Positions 1-7,737 of a stretch of 64,000 nt of DNA are shown piece after piece. The notes under the pieces were generated by a model. It saw only the letters and a list, made by a program, of their open reading frames with translations, was not told the DNA's origin and searched no databases. Positions within the stretch are counted from its first letter, which is position 1. Each line of letters starts with the position of its first letter. Location of the stretch: contig VGXM01000008.1 in NCBI GenBank assembly GCA_016873295.1, positions 33,534-97,533 of the forward strand. Reading direction: 5' to 3'. The stretch comes from Phycisphaerae bacterium. GTDB lineage: Bacteria; Planctomycetota; Phycisphaerae; Phycisphaerales; UBA1924. The position numbers and the translations under genes are program-made.

Positions 1-881
1 CGTTCAAGGGCCGATCGCATGGCCCGACCCGCGAGCACACGCACCAGTTCGCGCCGGTATTCGGCGCTGCCGCGGATGTCATTGATGGGGTCGGAGGCGG
101 CGACGGCGCGCCGGGCCGCGTCGGCGATGGCGTCGTCGTCCGACCGCTCGGGCCCGGGGGGGAGTTCGACCAGGCGCGGCACGGGCGCGACGGCCCCAAG
201 CGCGAGACTGGCGCGGGCGATGCGCCCCGCGTCATCCACCGTGACCGCGGCCGCCACCGACGCCACGGCGATGGCGTTCCCCTCCCGAAGCGAGAATCGG
301 GCGTAGGCGGCGCCGGTGCGAGTCGGCGGGGGGGGGACGAGGATGGCGGTGAGCAGTTCACCCGGGGCAAGCAGCGTCTGCCGCGGGCCCGTGAAGAAGG
401 AGACGAGCGGGAGGGTGCGGGTGCCGGAGTCCGAGGCGATCTCGACCCAGGCCCCCAGGACGAGCAGGACCGGGGGGAGGTCGGCGCAGGGGACGGCGCC
501 GGCGATGTTGCCGCCCACGGTCGCGGTGTGGCGCACCTGCGTGGCCGCCATGTCACGCGTGGCCTCCCGGAGGGCCGACAGGGAGCCGCGGAGCTCGGGG
601 GAGCGGTCGAGCTGGGCGATCGTGGTGAGGGCGCCGATGCGGAGGGCGCCGGCGAGGTCGCCGTTGGCGGGGGCGCCGAGGGGCGCGCGCTCCACGCCGC
701 GCAGGTGCGGGACGCGGGCGAGGGAGACGAGGTGGTCGGCGTCGACGCGCCGGGTCTTGAGGTCGACGACGAGGTCGGTGCCGCCCGCCAGGGCCCGGGC
801 CCTGGGGCCCAGGCGCCTGAGCGTCGCCGACGCTTCGGCGAGGGACGCCGGGTGGTGGATCGTGACGTCGGGCAGGTGCAT
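1..881 (-). CDS. FAD-binding subunit of a molybdenum hydroxylase (xanthine dehydrogenase/CO dehydrogenase medium-subunit family), partial
   Basis: The gene starts at an ATG (881) preceded by GGAGG and runs off the left edge, so 293 N-terminal residues are visible. The FAD pyrophosphate motif AGGTDLV is at residues 32-38 and the second flavin motif TVGGN at 121-125; the CODH-flavoprotein C-terminal domain follows from about residue 190. In this family the subunit passes electrons from Mo and 2Fe-2S subunits, which are not in the window. The beta subunit of 4-hydroxybenzoyl-CoA reductase carries a cysteine-rich 4Fe-4S insert of about 40 residues just after the second motif. That insert is absent here: only C132 is present and the chain goes straight on. 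It is therefore a generic Mo-hydroxylase FAD subunit. It lies 26 bp behind the TetR gene on the same strand, and its likely maturation factors (XdhC, MocA) end the divergent aromatic operon, which suggests a joint role. The substrate is unknown. Confidence 0.85.
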   Translation of the reverse strand, partial: MHLPDVTIHHPASLAEASATLRRLGPRARALAGGTDLVVDLKTRRVDADHLVSLARVPHLRGVERAPLGAPANGDLAGALRIGALTTIAQLDRSPELRGSLSALREATRDMAATQVRHTATVGGNIAGAVPCADLPPVLLVLGAWVEIASDSGTRTLPLVSFFTGPRQTLLAPGELLTAILVPPPPTRTGAAYARFSLREGNAIAVASVAAAVTVDDAGRIARASLALGAVAPVPRLVELPPGPERSDDDAIADAARRAVAASDPINDIRGSAEYRRELVRVLAGRAMRSALE

Positions 882-907
882 GGTCGGTCCTCCGAGTCGA
901 GGGCGGA

Positions 908-1642
908 TCAAGGATGGGCGTTGGCGCCGGCCGCGGACGCCTTGGGCGAAGGACCCGCCGCGCCGTGGGGCGGGGGGCGGTGGCTGGCGTCGCCGCCGCC
1001 CGCGAGGCCCGCGAGGCACTGGACGAACACCTGGTTGGCCAGGCTGGTGGGCGAGCGCTCGCCCTCGGGGTCGTACCAGCGGTAGAGCCAGTTGAGGGAG
1101 CCGAAGAGGCACATGGTGGCGGCGCGGCGGTCGAGCCCGGCGTCGCGCCCGCGCGACTCGATGATCCGCCCGATGATCGACCGGGCCAGCTCGTAGTACT
1201 CGCGCCGCACGCGGCGCACCTGCTCGTAGGCGTCGCCCGACAGCGCGTCGAGTTCGTGCGAGCAGACCTTGAGTGCGGCCAGGTTGCCGGCGACGTAGAG
1301 GACGTGGGTGCGGACCAGGACGCGGAGCTGCTCGATGGGGTCGTCGACGCCGCAGAGGCGCGCCTTCACCTCGGTCAGCAGCTCGCTGAAGGCGTGGAAC
1401 TGGATGCGGAAGAGGAGGTTCTCCTTGCCGGCGACGTAGTGGTAGAGGCCGGCGAGGCTCAGCCCGGACTCGCGCGCGATCGTGCGCATGGAGGCGCGCT
1501 CGTAGCCGTCGCGGGCGAAGACGCGGGTGGCGGTGGCGAGGAGCCTGTCGAGACGGTCGTCGCGGAGGGCGCCGCGGTCCGGGGCGCGCGTGATCGCATT
1601 CCGTTCGGATCTGAACACGCGTTCGCTTTTCCTGGTGTCCAT
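908..1642 (-). CDS. TetR/AcrR-family transcriptional regulator
   Basis: This is a 244-residue one-component regulator. The helix-turn-helix lies at about residues 34-77, with the typical TetR run SLAGLYHYVAGKENLL. The rest is a helical ligand-binding domain with a low-complexity tail rich in His, Pro and Ala. The ATG at 1642 is preferred because the helix-turn-helix follows at the usual distance and a G-rich stretch (ggggggac) precedes it; the reading frame stays open upstream to 1774, but that would run through the promoter region. It is divergent from the benzoyl-CoA operon and co-oriented with the FAD-subunit gene. TetR regulators next to aromatic or fatty-acid pathways usually repress them and release DNA on binding a CoA thioester, and the palindrome at 1759-1785 is the likely operator. 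The effector identity is inference. Confidence 0.88.
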   Translation of the reverse strand: MDTRKSERVFRSERNAITRAPDRGALRDDRLDRLLATATRVFARDGYERASMRTIARESGLSLAGLYHYVAGKENLLFRIQFHAFSELLTEVKARLCGVDDPIEQLRVLVRTHVLYVAGNLAALKVCSHELDALSGDAYEQVRRVRREYYELARSIIGRIIESRGRDAGLDRRAATMCLFGSLNWLYRWYDPEGERSPTSLANQVFVQCLAGLAGGGDASHRPPPHGAAGPSPKASAAGANAHP

Positions 1643-1725
1643 CCGAGTCCCCCCGTCCGCTGGGCCGGGGCGTGCGGGCCGTTCGCCGGCGGGAAGGGGT
1701 GTTCGCAGTACCCCGCCGAAGCGGC

Positions 1726-1755
1726 TTGACAGGCGTATGCGGATTAGTCTATCCT
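1726..1755 (+). promoter_or_regulatory. Putative sigma-70-type promoter of the aromatic operon
   Basis: TTGACA (1726-1731) is followed after 18 bp by TATCCT (1750-1755). This places the start of transcription near 1762, about 130 bp before the bamA start. It is the best promoter-like match in the 249-bp divergent intergenic region. Confidence 0.6.
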
Positions 1756-1758
1756 GTT

Positions 1759-1785
1759 TCAAAGGGATGCACAAGTCCCCTTTGA
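1759..1785. promoter_or_regulatory. Inverted repeat, likely TetR operator
   Basis: TCAAAGGG (1759-1766) and CCCTTTGA (1778-1785) form a perfect 8-bp inverted repeat with an 11-bp spacer. It begins 3 bp after the -10 box of the rightward promoter, so it covers the expected transcription start. On the minus strand TTGAAA (1762-1757), 17 bp before a weak CATACG, could be a leftward -35/-10 pair overlapping the same site. A bound TetR dimer would block both directions. Confidence 0.55.
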
Positions 1786-1891
1786 GCCGTCCCGCGGGGG
1801 GCGGCCGCGGACGACCGTCGGGTCAGAACGCGTGTTCGAGATTCGGCGGGTTTTCGCGAGGTGGGGGCGTCCCGGCACTTGGAGCGGCGCC

Positions 1892-3079
1892 ATGAACCTG
1901 TTCCCGACCCGTGAGCCGTCGGAGTTGAGCCTGAGCGAGGTGTCGTACGAGAAGCGCGACTGGGTGGCGCGGGTGACGATCAACCGCCCGCACAACTACA
2001 ACGCGTACAGCACGCCGGCGCTTCGGGAGCTGGCGCGGGCGTTCCAGGACGCGTCGTGGGACGACCGCGTGGCGGTGGTGGTCTACACGGGCTCGGGGCA
2101 CGACGCCTTCTGCACGGGCGGGGACGTGAAGGAGTATCAGAAGGCGTACACCCAGAAGCCCCGCGACTACTGGAAGTACATGTGCTGCTTCAAGGAGTAC
2201 ATCGAGTCGATCACGAACTGCGCCAAGCCCGTCCTCGCGCGGCTCAACGGCATGGCGGTCGGCGGCGGCAACGAGAGCCAGCTCGCCTGCGACCTGGCGG
2301 TCATGGGCGAGCACACCTACGTCGGGCAGGTGGGCACGGGCGTGGGCTCGGTGGCCTGCGGCGGGGCGACGCAGTGGCTCCCGATCACCGTGGGCGATCG
2401 GCGGGCCCGCGGGATGCTCTACCTCAACGGGCGGTACCCGGCGTACACGGCGCTGGGGATGGGGCTGGTCAACGCCGTGGTGCCCACGGTGCGCGGGCCG
2501 GATGGCAACTTCCGCACCGCGTTCACGGGGGGGCGGACGAGCCTGGCGCAGTGGAACACGGACCCGTGGGAGCAGCCCTTCGCCTCGCGGGCAACGCCCG
2601 AGGAGATCTCCAAGGCGCTCAAGGGGAAGGACGGGTACACGATCGACCTGTCGGCGTTGGACGCGGTGGTGAAGGACCTGTGCGACCAGGTCGTGAACAA
2701 GTTCTTCGAGTGCACGCGGTACACCAAGGCCCAGACGAACTTCTGGAAGGACCTGTCGTGGCACGCGACGGTCTCCCACGCCCGCGACTGGCTGAGCACG
2801 CACTACACGAGCCTGGAGCCGCACGAGGGGATGACCGCGTTCGTGGAGAAGCGCAAGGCCGACTACGTGGGCATGCGCGCGCGGGCCGCGGAGCCCGAGG
2901 GGAGCAGCGAGTTCCTGTGGGGCCCGAACCGGCGGACGTGCCCGGCGTGCGACGCGCGCTGGCTCCCGGCGTTCCTCGATCACTGCGGTCGGTGCGGCGC
3001 CAGGCTGGCCCCGGCGGACCGGGAAGCGGAGCGGGTGGGGAGCGGGCACGCCTCGCCCGCGAGGGATGGCGCGCGATGA
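1892..3079 (+). CDS. bamA: 6-oxocyclohex-1-ene-1-carbonyl-CoA hydrolase (ring-opening hydrolase)
   Basis: This 395-residue crotonase-family enzyme hydrolyses the alicyclic ring of 6-oxocyclohex-1-ene-1-carbonyl-CoA to 3-hydroxypimeloyl-CoA, a diagnostic step of anaerobic benzoyl-CoA degradation (also called Oah). The oxyanion-hole segment MAVGGGNES is at 121-129, and the family-typical GTGVGSVACGGATQWLP at 148-164 separates it from ordinary enoyl-CoA hydratases. The ATG at 1892 is chosen over the GTG at 1832 because GGAG lies 7 bp before it and the N-terminus then fits the family. The C-terminus carries a zinc-ribbon-like CxxC-x11-CxxC (C350, C353, C365, C368) followed by a loose tail. It is the first gene of the operon, and its stop overlaps the SDR start by 4 bp. 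Confidence 0.93.
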   Translation: MNLFPTREPSELSLSEVSYEKRDWVARVTINRPHNYNAYSTPALRELARAFQDASWDDRVAVVVYTGSGHDAFCTGGDVKEYQKAYTQKPRDYWKYMCCFKEYIESITNCAKPVLARLNGMAVGGGNESQLACDLAVMGEHTYVGQVGTGVGSVACGGATQWLPITVGDRRARGMLYLNGRYPAYTALGMGLVNAVVPTVRGPDGNFRTAFTGGRTSLAQWNTDPWEQPFASRATPEEISKALKGKDGYTIDLSALDAVVKDLCDQVVNKFFECTRYTKAQTNFWKDLSWHATVSHARDWLSTHYTSLEPHEGMTAFVEKRKADYVGMRARAAEPEGSSEFLWGPNRRTCPACDARWLPAFLDHCGRCGARLAPADREAERVGSGHASPARDGAR

Positions 3080-3828
3080 CGAGCGGGGCACGACGAGCGC
3101 TGGTGACGGGCGGGAGCAGCGGCATCGGCCGCGCCGTCGCCGAGACGCTCGCCCGCGACGGGTTCGACGTGGGCGTCCTGCACGTGGGCGACTCGGGGGA
3201 AGGGTCGGCGGTGGTGGGGCGGATCGAGTCGCTGGGTCGGCGGGGGTGGTCGCGGGTGTGCGACGTGCGCGACTCGGCGAGCGTCAACGCCGCCTTCGGG
3301 GCCTTCGCCTCGCGGTTCGGGGGGCTGGAGGCGCTGGTCAACAACGCCGGGATCTTCCGCGACGCCATGGTCTGGAAGATGAGCGACGAGCAGTGGCGCG
3401 AGGTGATCGACGTGGACCTGACGGGGGCCTTCCACTGCGCGCGGGCGGCGTCGGGGCTGATGCGGGCGGCGAACCCGGGATCGTGGGGCTCGATCGTGAA
3501 CGTGTCGAGCATCAACGGGCTGCGGGGCAAGGCGGGGCAGACCAACTACGCCGCCGCCAAGGCCGGGCTCATCGGGCTCACCAAGTCGCTGGCGCGGGAG
3601 CTGGCGCGGAGCGGCGTGACGGTGAACGCGGTGGCGCCGGGGCTGATCGAGACGCCCGCGACGGCGGGGCTGCCGGCGGAGGTCCGCGAGCGGGCGGCGG
3701 GCGAGATCCTGCTGGGGCGCCTGGGGCAGGTTCAGGACGTGGCGGAGCTGGTGGCGTTCCTGTGCGGGGAGCGGGCGAGGTTCATCACGGGTCAGGTCAT
3801 CAAGGTGGACGGCGGGCAGTACATCTGA
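3076..3828 (+). CDS. SDR-family oxidoreductase (FabG-like), probable hydroxyacyl-CoA dehydrogenase
   Basis: This 250-residue classical short-chain dehydrogenase has the cofactor motif TGGSSGIG (11-18), NNAG (89-92), and a catalytic S145, Y158, K162 set. An arginine-poor beta2 region leaves NAD versus NADP preference open. The ATG at 3076 overlaps the bamA stop (ATGA), which indicates translational coupling. FabG-like SDRs reduce 3-oxoacyl or oxidise 3-hydroxyacyl thioesters. Directly after the hydrolase that makes 3-hydroxypimeloyl-CoA, it is a plausible 3-hydroxypimeloyl-CoA dehydrogenase, although the HAD-type fusion at 12410 is an alternative. Substrate assignment is inference from position. 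Confidence 0.85.
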   Translation: MTSGARRALVTGGSSGIGRAVAETLARDGFDVGVLHVGDSGEGSAVVGRIESLGRRGWSRVCDVRDSASVNAAFGAFASRFGGLEALVNNAGIFRDAMVWKMSDEQWREVIDVDLTGAFHCARAASGLMRAANPGSWGSIVNVSSINGLRGKAGQTNYAAAKAGLIGLTKSLARELARSGVTVNAVAPGLIETPATAGLPAEVRERAAGEILLGRLGQVQDVAELVAFLCGERARFITGQVIKVDGGQYI

Positions 3829-3843
3829 CCCCGGAGGTCGCGG

Positions 3844-4605
3844 ATGGGCGCGTTCATCAAGGTCGAGACGGAGGGCGGGGTGGCGACCGTCACGCTGGAC
3901 CGGGCCCCGGTCAACGTGCTGCACATCCCGATGATGGCGGAGCTGAACGAGGCGCTGGGCCCGCTGGCCCGGGCCAACCTGGCGGCGGTGGTGCTGCGGG
4001 CGGAGGGCAAGGCCTTCTGCGCCGGGGTGGACGTGGCGGACCACACCCCCGAGCGGGTGGGGGAGATGATGCGGCTGTTCCACGGGATCTTCCGGCGCCT
4101 GTGGGCGATCGACGCGCTGACCGTCGCGCTCGTGCACGGGGCGGCCCTTGGGGGCGGGTGCGAGGTGGCGTGCGCCTGCGACGTGGTGCTGGCGTCGGAG
4201 CGGGCCAAGTTCGGGCAGCCCGAGGTGCAGGTCGGGGTCTTCCCGCCCGTGGCGGCGGCGATCCTGCCCCTGCGGATCGGGTGGGCCAAGGCGGTGGAGG
4301 TTGTGGCGGCGGGCGAGACGATCGACGCGGCGGAGGCCCTGCGGATCGGGCTGGCCAGCCACGTGTACCCGGCGGAGCAGTTCGCGGATCGGGTCGGGGC
4401 GTACGTGGGGCGTCTGGCGGGGATGTCGCGCCCGGTGGTGCGGGCGGGCAAGCGCGCCACCCTGATCGCGGCCCGCCCCCGGATCGCCGAGCACCTTGAC
4501 CGGGCCGAGCGGGCGTACCTGGACGAACTCATGAAACTGTCGGACGCGCACGAGGGGATCGCGGCGTTCCTCGGCAAGCGCGCGCCGGCGTGGACCCACG
4601 CGTAG
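3844..4605 (+). CDS. dch: Cyclohexa-1,5-diene-1-carbonyl-CoA hydratase
   Basis: This 253-residue crotonase-fold hydratase adds water to the dienoyl-CoA product of benzoyl-CoA reductase, giving 6-hydroxycyclohex-1-ene-1-carbonyl-CoA. Family-like features are PVNVLHIPMM near 22-31, AGVDVADH at 60-67, HGAALGGGCE (oxyanion hole) at 98-107 and GQPEVQVGVFPP at 124-135. General enoyl-CoA hydratases usually have a Glu in this last segment and a different N-terminal motif. It begins 15 bp after the SDR stop with a GGAG-type site (ccggaggtcgcgg) upstream. Placement next to bamA and had supports the specific assignment. Confidence 0.88.
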   Translation: MGAFIKVETEGGVATVTLDRAPVNVLHIPMMAELNEALGPLARANLAAVVLRAEGKAFCAGVDVADHTPERVGEMMRLFHGIFRRLWAIDALTVALVHGAALGGGCEVACACDVVLASERAKFGQPEVQVGVFPPVAAAILPLRIGWAKAVEVVAAGETIDAAEALRIGLASHVYPAEQFADRVGAYVGRLAGMSRPVVRAGKRATLIAARPRIAEHLDRAERAYLDELMKLSDAHEGIAAFLGKRAPAWTHA

Positions 4606-4629
4606 GCGTGGGATCGGAAAGGGGCGGAC

Positions 4630-5652
4630 ATGAAAGCGGCGGTCTTCCACGGGGCGGAGAAGGGGCTCAAGATCGAGGACATCCCGGTGCCGACGGTGGG
4701 CCCGGACCAGGCGCTGGTGAAGGTGGCGGCGTGCGGGGCGTGCCACACCGACCTGCACTACATCGAGCACGGGGTGCCCACGTTCAAGAAGCCGCCCATC
4801 GTGCTGGGGCACGAGGCGTCGGGCATCGTCGAGGAGGTCGGGCCGGCGGTGACGAACGTGAGGAAGGGTCAGCGGGTGCTGATCCCGGCGGTGCTGACGT
4901 GCGGGAAGTGCGCCTTCTGCCGCCAGGGGCGTGAGAACATCTGCGCCGACATGAAGATGCTGGGGAACCACTTCGACGGGGCGTACGCGGAGTACGTGGC
5001 GGTGCCGACGAAGGACCTGCTGGACCTGCCCGAGTCGGTGCCGCTGGCGGAGGCGTGCATCATCGCGGACGCGCTCTCGACGCCCTACCACGCGGTCAAG
5101 AACCGGGCCAACGTGCGTCCGGGCGACACGGTGGTGGTGTTCGGGTGCGGGGGCGTGGGGATCAACGCGGTGCAGCTGGCGGCCCTGGCGGGCGGGCAGG
5201 TGATCGCGGTGGACATCAGCGAGCGCAAGCTCGAGTGGGCGACCAGGTTCGGCGCGGTCAAGACCGTCAACGCCTCGAAGGTGGAGAGGGTCAGCAAGGA
5301 GATCAAGAAGCTGACGGGGGGCGGTGCGGACATCGTGATGGAGGTGATCGGGAACCCCAGGACGTTCGAGGAGGCGTTCGAGAGCGTGCGGATCGGGGGG
5401 CGGCTGGTGGCGGTGGGGTACACGCACGAGGCGTCGGCGATCGTGCCGGGCAAGATCATGTTCAAGGAGATCGACGTGGTGGGGTCGCTGGGGTGCCGCC
5501 CGGTCGACTACGTGCCGCTCATCCGGATGGTGGCCCAGGGGCGGATCGACCTGAAGGCGCTGGTGACGCACCGGTTCCCGCTGGGCGAGATCCACCGGGC
5601 GTTCGAGGTGATGCACGAGGGCGTGTCGCTGCGGTCGATCGTGGTTCCGTAG
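4630..5652 (+). CDS. had: 6-hydroxycyclohex-1-ene-1-carbonyl-CoA dehydrogenase (zinc alcohol dehydrogenase family)
   Basis: This 340-residue medium-chain zinc alcohol dehydrogenase has catalytic-zinc ligands at C38, H61 and E62 (GACHTD, GHE) and a four-cysteine structural zinc lobe at C91, C94, C97 and C105. The nucleotide-binding motif GCGGVG lies near residue 170. In the benzoyl-CoA pathway Had oxidises the product of Dch to 6-oxocyclohex-1-ene-1-carbonyl-CoA, the BamA substrate. The family alone allows other alcohols; position between dch and reductase-type genes is the main reason for this call. Downstream the next gene starts 13 bp after the stop. Confidence 0.83.
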   Translation: MKAAVFHGAEKGLKIEDIPVPTVGPDQALVKVAACGACHTDLHYIEHGVPTFKKPPIVLGHEASGIVEEVGPAVTNVRKGQRVLIPAVLTCGKCAFCRQGRENICADMKMLGNHFDGAYAEYVAVPTKDLLDLPESVPLAEACIIADALSTPYHAVKNRANVRPGDTVVVFGCGGVGINAVQLAALAGGQVIAVDISERKLEWATRFGAVKTVNASKVERVSKEIKKLTGGGADIVMEVIGNPRTFEEAFESVRIGGRLVAVGYTHEASAIVPGKIMFKEIDVVGSLGCRPVDYVPLIRMVAQGRIDLKALVTHRFPLGEIHRAFEVMHEGVSLRSIVVP

Positions 5653-5665
5653 ACGGGAGTTGCGC

Positions 5666-6910
5666 GTGCCGGAGGCGGCGGTCAAGCGAGTCGAGATCAA
5701 GTCCGCGGAGCGGCTGCGGGCGTTGATGCGCGACTATTTCCTGGACCTCGACGCCGCCGCCGCCAGCGACGAGCGCCGCGTGGCGTGGTGCACGTCGGTG
5801 GGCCCCTGCGAGATCCTGTCGGCGTTCGGGTTCGCGACGTACTTCCCCGAGAACCACGGGGCCCTGCTGGGCGCCCGGCGGCTGAGCCACGAGCTGATCC
5901 CCCGGGCCGCGGGGATCGGCTACTGCCCCGAGTCGTGCTCGTACATGAACAGCGACATCGGGTGCGCCCTGTCGGGGCGCAGCCCGCTGCGGGACGTCTA
6001 CGGGATCGAGGGCCCGCCCAAGCCGGACCTGCTGGTGTACAGCACCAACCAGTGCCGCGAGGTGCAGGACTGGTTCGAGTTCTTCGGTCGGCGGGAGGGC
6101 GTGCCTTCGCTGGGGATCCGCCCGCCCCGGCACCTGGGCGAGGTTACGCCCGAGCACGTGGCGCTGGTGCGCCGGGAGCTGGTCGACCTGATCGGACAGA
6201 TCGAGGGTCGGTTCGGGCTGGTGCTGGACTCGGACCGGCTCGAGGAGGCGGTGAGGCTGTCGAGCCGGGCCAGCGCCCTGTGGGGCGAGGTGCTGGCAAC
6301 GGCCCGGGCCCGCCCGGCGCCGCTGACGTTCTGGGACGGCGCGGTGCACATGGCGCCCGTGGTGCTGATGCGGGGCTCGCGGGCCGCCATCGACTACTAC
6401 GAGACGCTGCTCTCGGAGATGTGCCAGCGTGTCACGTCGGGGGCGGGGGCCGTGCCGCGAGAGAGGTGGCGGATCTACTGGGAGGGGATGCCCATCTGGC
6501 CCCGCCTGCGGGAGCTGTCGGAGAAGTTCCAGTCCCTGCGGGCGTCGGTGGTCGCGAGCACGTACTGCAACTCCTGGGCCTTTGCGCCCTACGCCGGCGG
6601 CGACCCGCTGGAGTGGATGGCCCGCACGAGCATCGAGATCTTCATCAACCGCGACGAGGTCACCAAGCAGGCGTTCCTGGTGGACATGGTGCGGCGCTTC
6701 GAGATCGACGGCGTGATCTTCCACAACGCCCGCACCTGCCCCAACAACACCAACTCCCGCTTCGGCATGCCCCAGCGGCTGCGGGAGGGGCTGGAGTTGC
6801 CGGTGCTCGTGATCGACGGCGACCTCTCCGACCTGCGCTTCTTCTCCACGGCCCAGACCATGACCAACCTGGAGGCGTTCGTCGAGCAGCTGGAAGGGGG
6901 GGCGCGATGA
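5666..6910 (+). CDS. HgdB/BcrB-family iron-sulfur subunit (2-hydroxyacyl-CoA dehydratase subunit D / reductase type)
   Basis: This 414-residue protein belongs to the family shared by 2-hydroxyacyl-CoA dehydratase components and benzoyl-CoA reductase BcrB/BcrC. Likely 4Fe-4S ligands are among C42/C48, C87/C91 and C130. Typical family segments include a central IDYYETLLSEM and WEGMPIWPRL in the C-terminal half. The GTG at 5666 is preferred because GGGAG ends 6 bp before it; TTG at 5660 would abut that site. It is co-translated (ATGA) with its own HgdC-type ATPase. It is distinct from the BcrC/BcrB pair at 14.9-17.4 kb, so the locus has three HgdB-family proteins. It may be a second ATP-driven CoA-ester reductase or dehydratase; the substrate is not evident. 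A partner HgdA-like subunit is not adjacent. Confidence 0.82.
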   Translation: MPEAAVKRVEIKSAERLRALMRDYFLDLDAAAASDERRVAWCTSVGPCEILSAFGFATYFPENHGALLGARRLSHELIPRAAGIGYCPESCSYMNSDIGCALSGRSPLRDVYGIEGPPKPDLLVYSTNQCREVQDWFEFFGRREGVPSLGIRPPRHLGEVTPEHVALVRRELVDLIGQIEGRFGLVLDSDRLEEAVRLSSRASALWGEVLATARARPAPLTFWDGAVHMAPVVLMRGSRAAIDYYETLLSEMCQRVTSGAGAVPRERWRIYWEGMPIWPRLRELSEKFQSLRASVVASTYCNSWAFAPYAGGDPLEWMARTSIEIFINRDEVTKQAFLVDMVRRFEIDGVIFHNARTCPNNTNSRFGMPQRLREGLELPVLVIDGDLSDLRFFSTAQTMTNLEAFVEQLEGGAR

Positions 6911-7737
6911 GCGAGCCTCTCTTCGCCGGCGTCGACGCGGGTTCCTCGGCCACCAAGTGCGTGTTGGTGGACGCGGCGGGGCGGTGCCTGGGGCACGGGA
7001 TCGCGCCGTCGGGGTTTGACTACGCCATCGCGGCCGACCAGGCGCTCAACCGGGCCCTCGACGCCGCGGGGGCCAAGCGCGACCGGATCGAGCGGTGCGT
7101 GTCGACGGGGTACGGGCGCGAGCGGGTGGAGCAGGCGACGCGGCGGGTGACGGAGATCACCTGCCACGCCCGCGGCGCGTTCGAGTGGTACCCGCAGGCG
7201 CGGACCATCGTCGACATCGGCGGGCAGGACACCAAGGTCATCCGGCTCAACGCCCACGGTCACACGGCGGACTACCGCATGAACGCCAAGTGCGCGGCGG
7301 GGACGGGCACCTTCCTGGAATCGATCGCGGTGCGCCTGGCCCTGCCCCTGTCGGAGATCGACGGGCTGGCGATGCGCTCGACGGGGCGGCTGGTGATGAA
7401 CAGCTACTGCACGGTCTTCACGAGCACGGAGGTGCTGGAGCGGATCAAGGAGGGGCAGCCGCACGAGGAGATCGCGATGGGGCTCTTCCGGGCCATCGCG
7501 TCCCGGGTTGCGGAGATGATGTCGGCGCGGGACGGAGCGGTGGCGGCGACGGGCGGGGTGGTGACGCACTGTCGGGCGATGGTGAAGGCGCTGGAGGAGG
7601 TGCTCGGGGTCGGGGTGCTGCTGCCGCCGCTGCCCCAGCACGCCGGGGCCTTCGGGGCGGCCCTGCTGGCGATGAAGCCCGACGACGCCGAGCCGGCGCC
7701 GCGTTCGCTGTCGCTGGAGGTGATCAGGCCATGCTGA
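6907..7737 (+). CDS. BadF/BadG/BcrA/BcrD-family ATPase (HgdC-like activator)
   Basis: This 276-residue ASKHA-fold ATPase is expected to inject a low-potential electron into its partner with ATP hydrolysis. It has the phosphate loop DAGSSATK (10-17), the second phosphate motif GGQDTK (105-110), and the two cysteines that hold the dimer-bridging 4Fe-4S cluster, C129 (NAKCAAGTG) and C168 (NSYCTVF). The length matches the single-type activator HgdC. The ATG at 6907 overlaps the upstream stop by 4 bp, so it is most likely the dedicated activator of the preceding HgdB-like protein. Its stop overlaps the next start by 7 bp. Confidence 0.86.
   Translation: MSEPLFAGVDAGSSATKCVLVDAAGRCLGHGIAPSGFDYAIAADQALNRALDAAGAKRDRIERCVSTGYGRERVEQATRRVTEITCHARGAFEWYPQARTIVDIGGQDTKVIRLNAHGHTADYRMNAKCAAGTGTFLESIAVRLALPLSEIDGLAMRSTGRLVMNSYCTVFTSTEVLERIKEGQPHEEIAMGLFRAIASRVAEMMSARDGAVAATGGVVTHCRAMVKALEEVLGVGVLLPPLPQHAGAFGAALLAMKPDDAEPAPRSLSLEVIRPC

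Noticed and set aside
1..881. 4-hydroxybenzoyl-CoA reductase beta subunit
   Set aside because: The cysteine-rich 4Fe-4S insert expected after the second flavin motif is missing.
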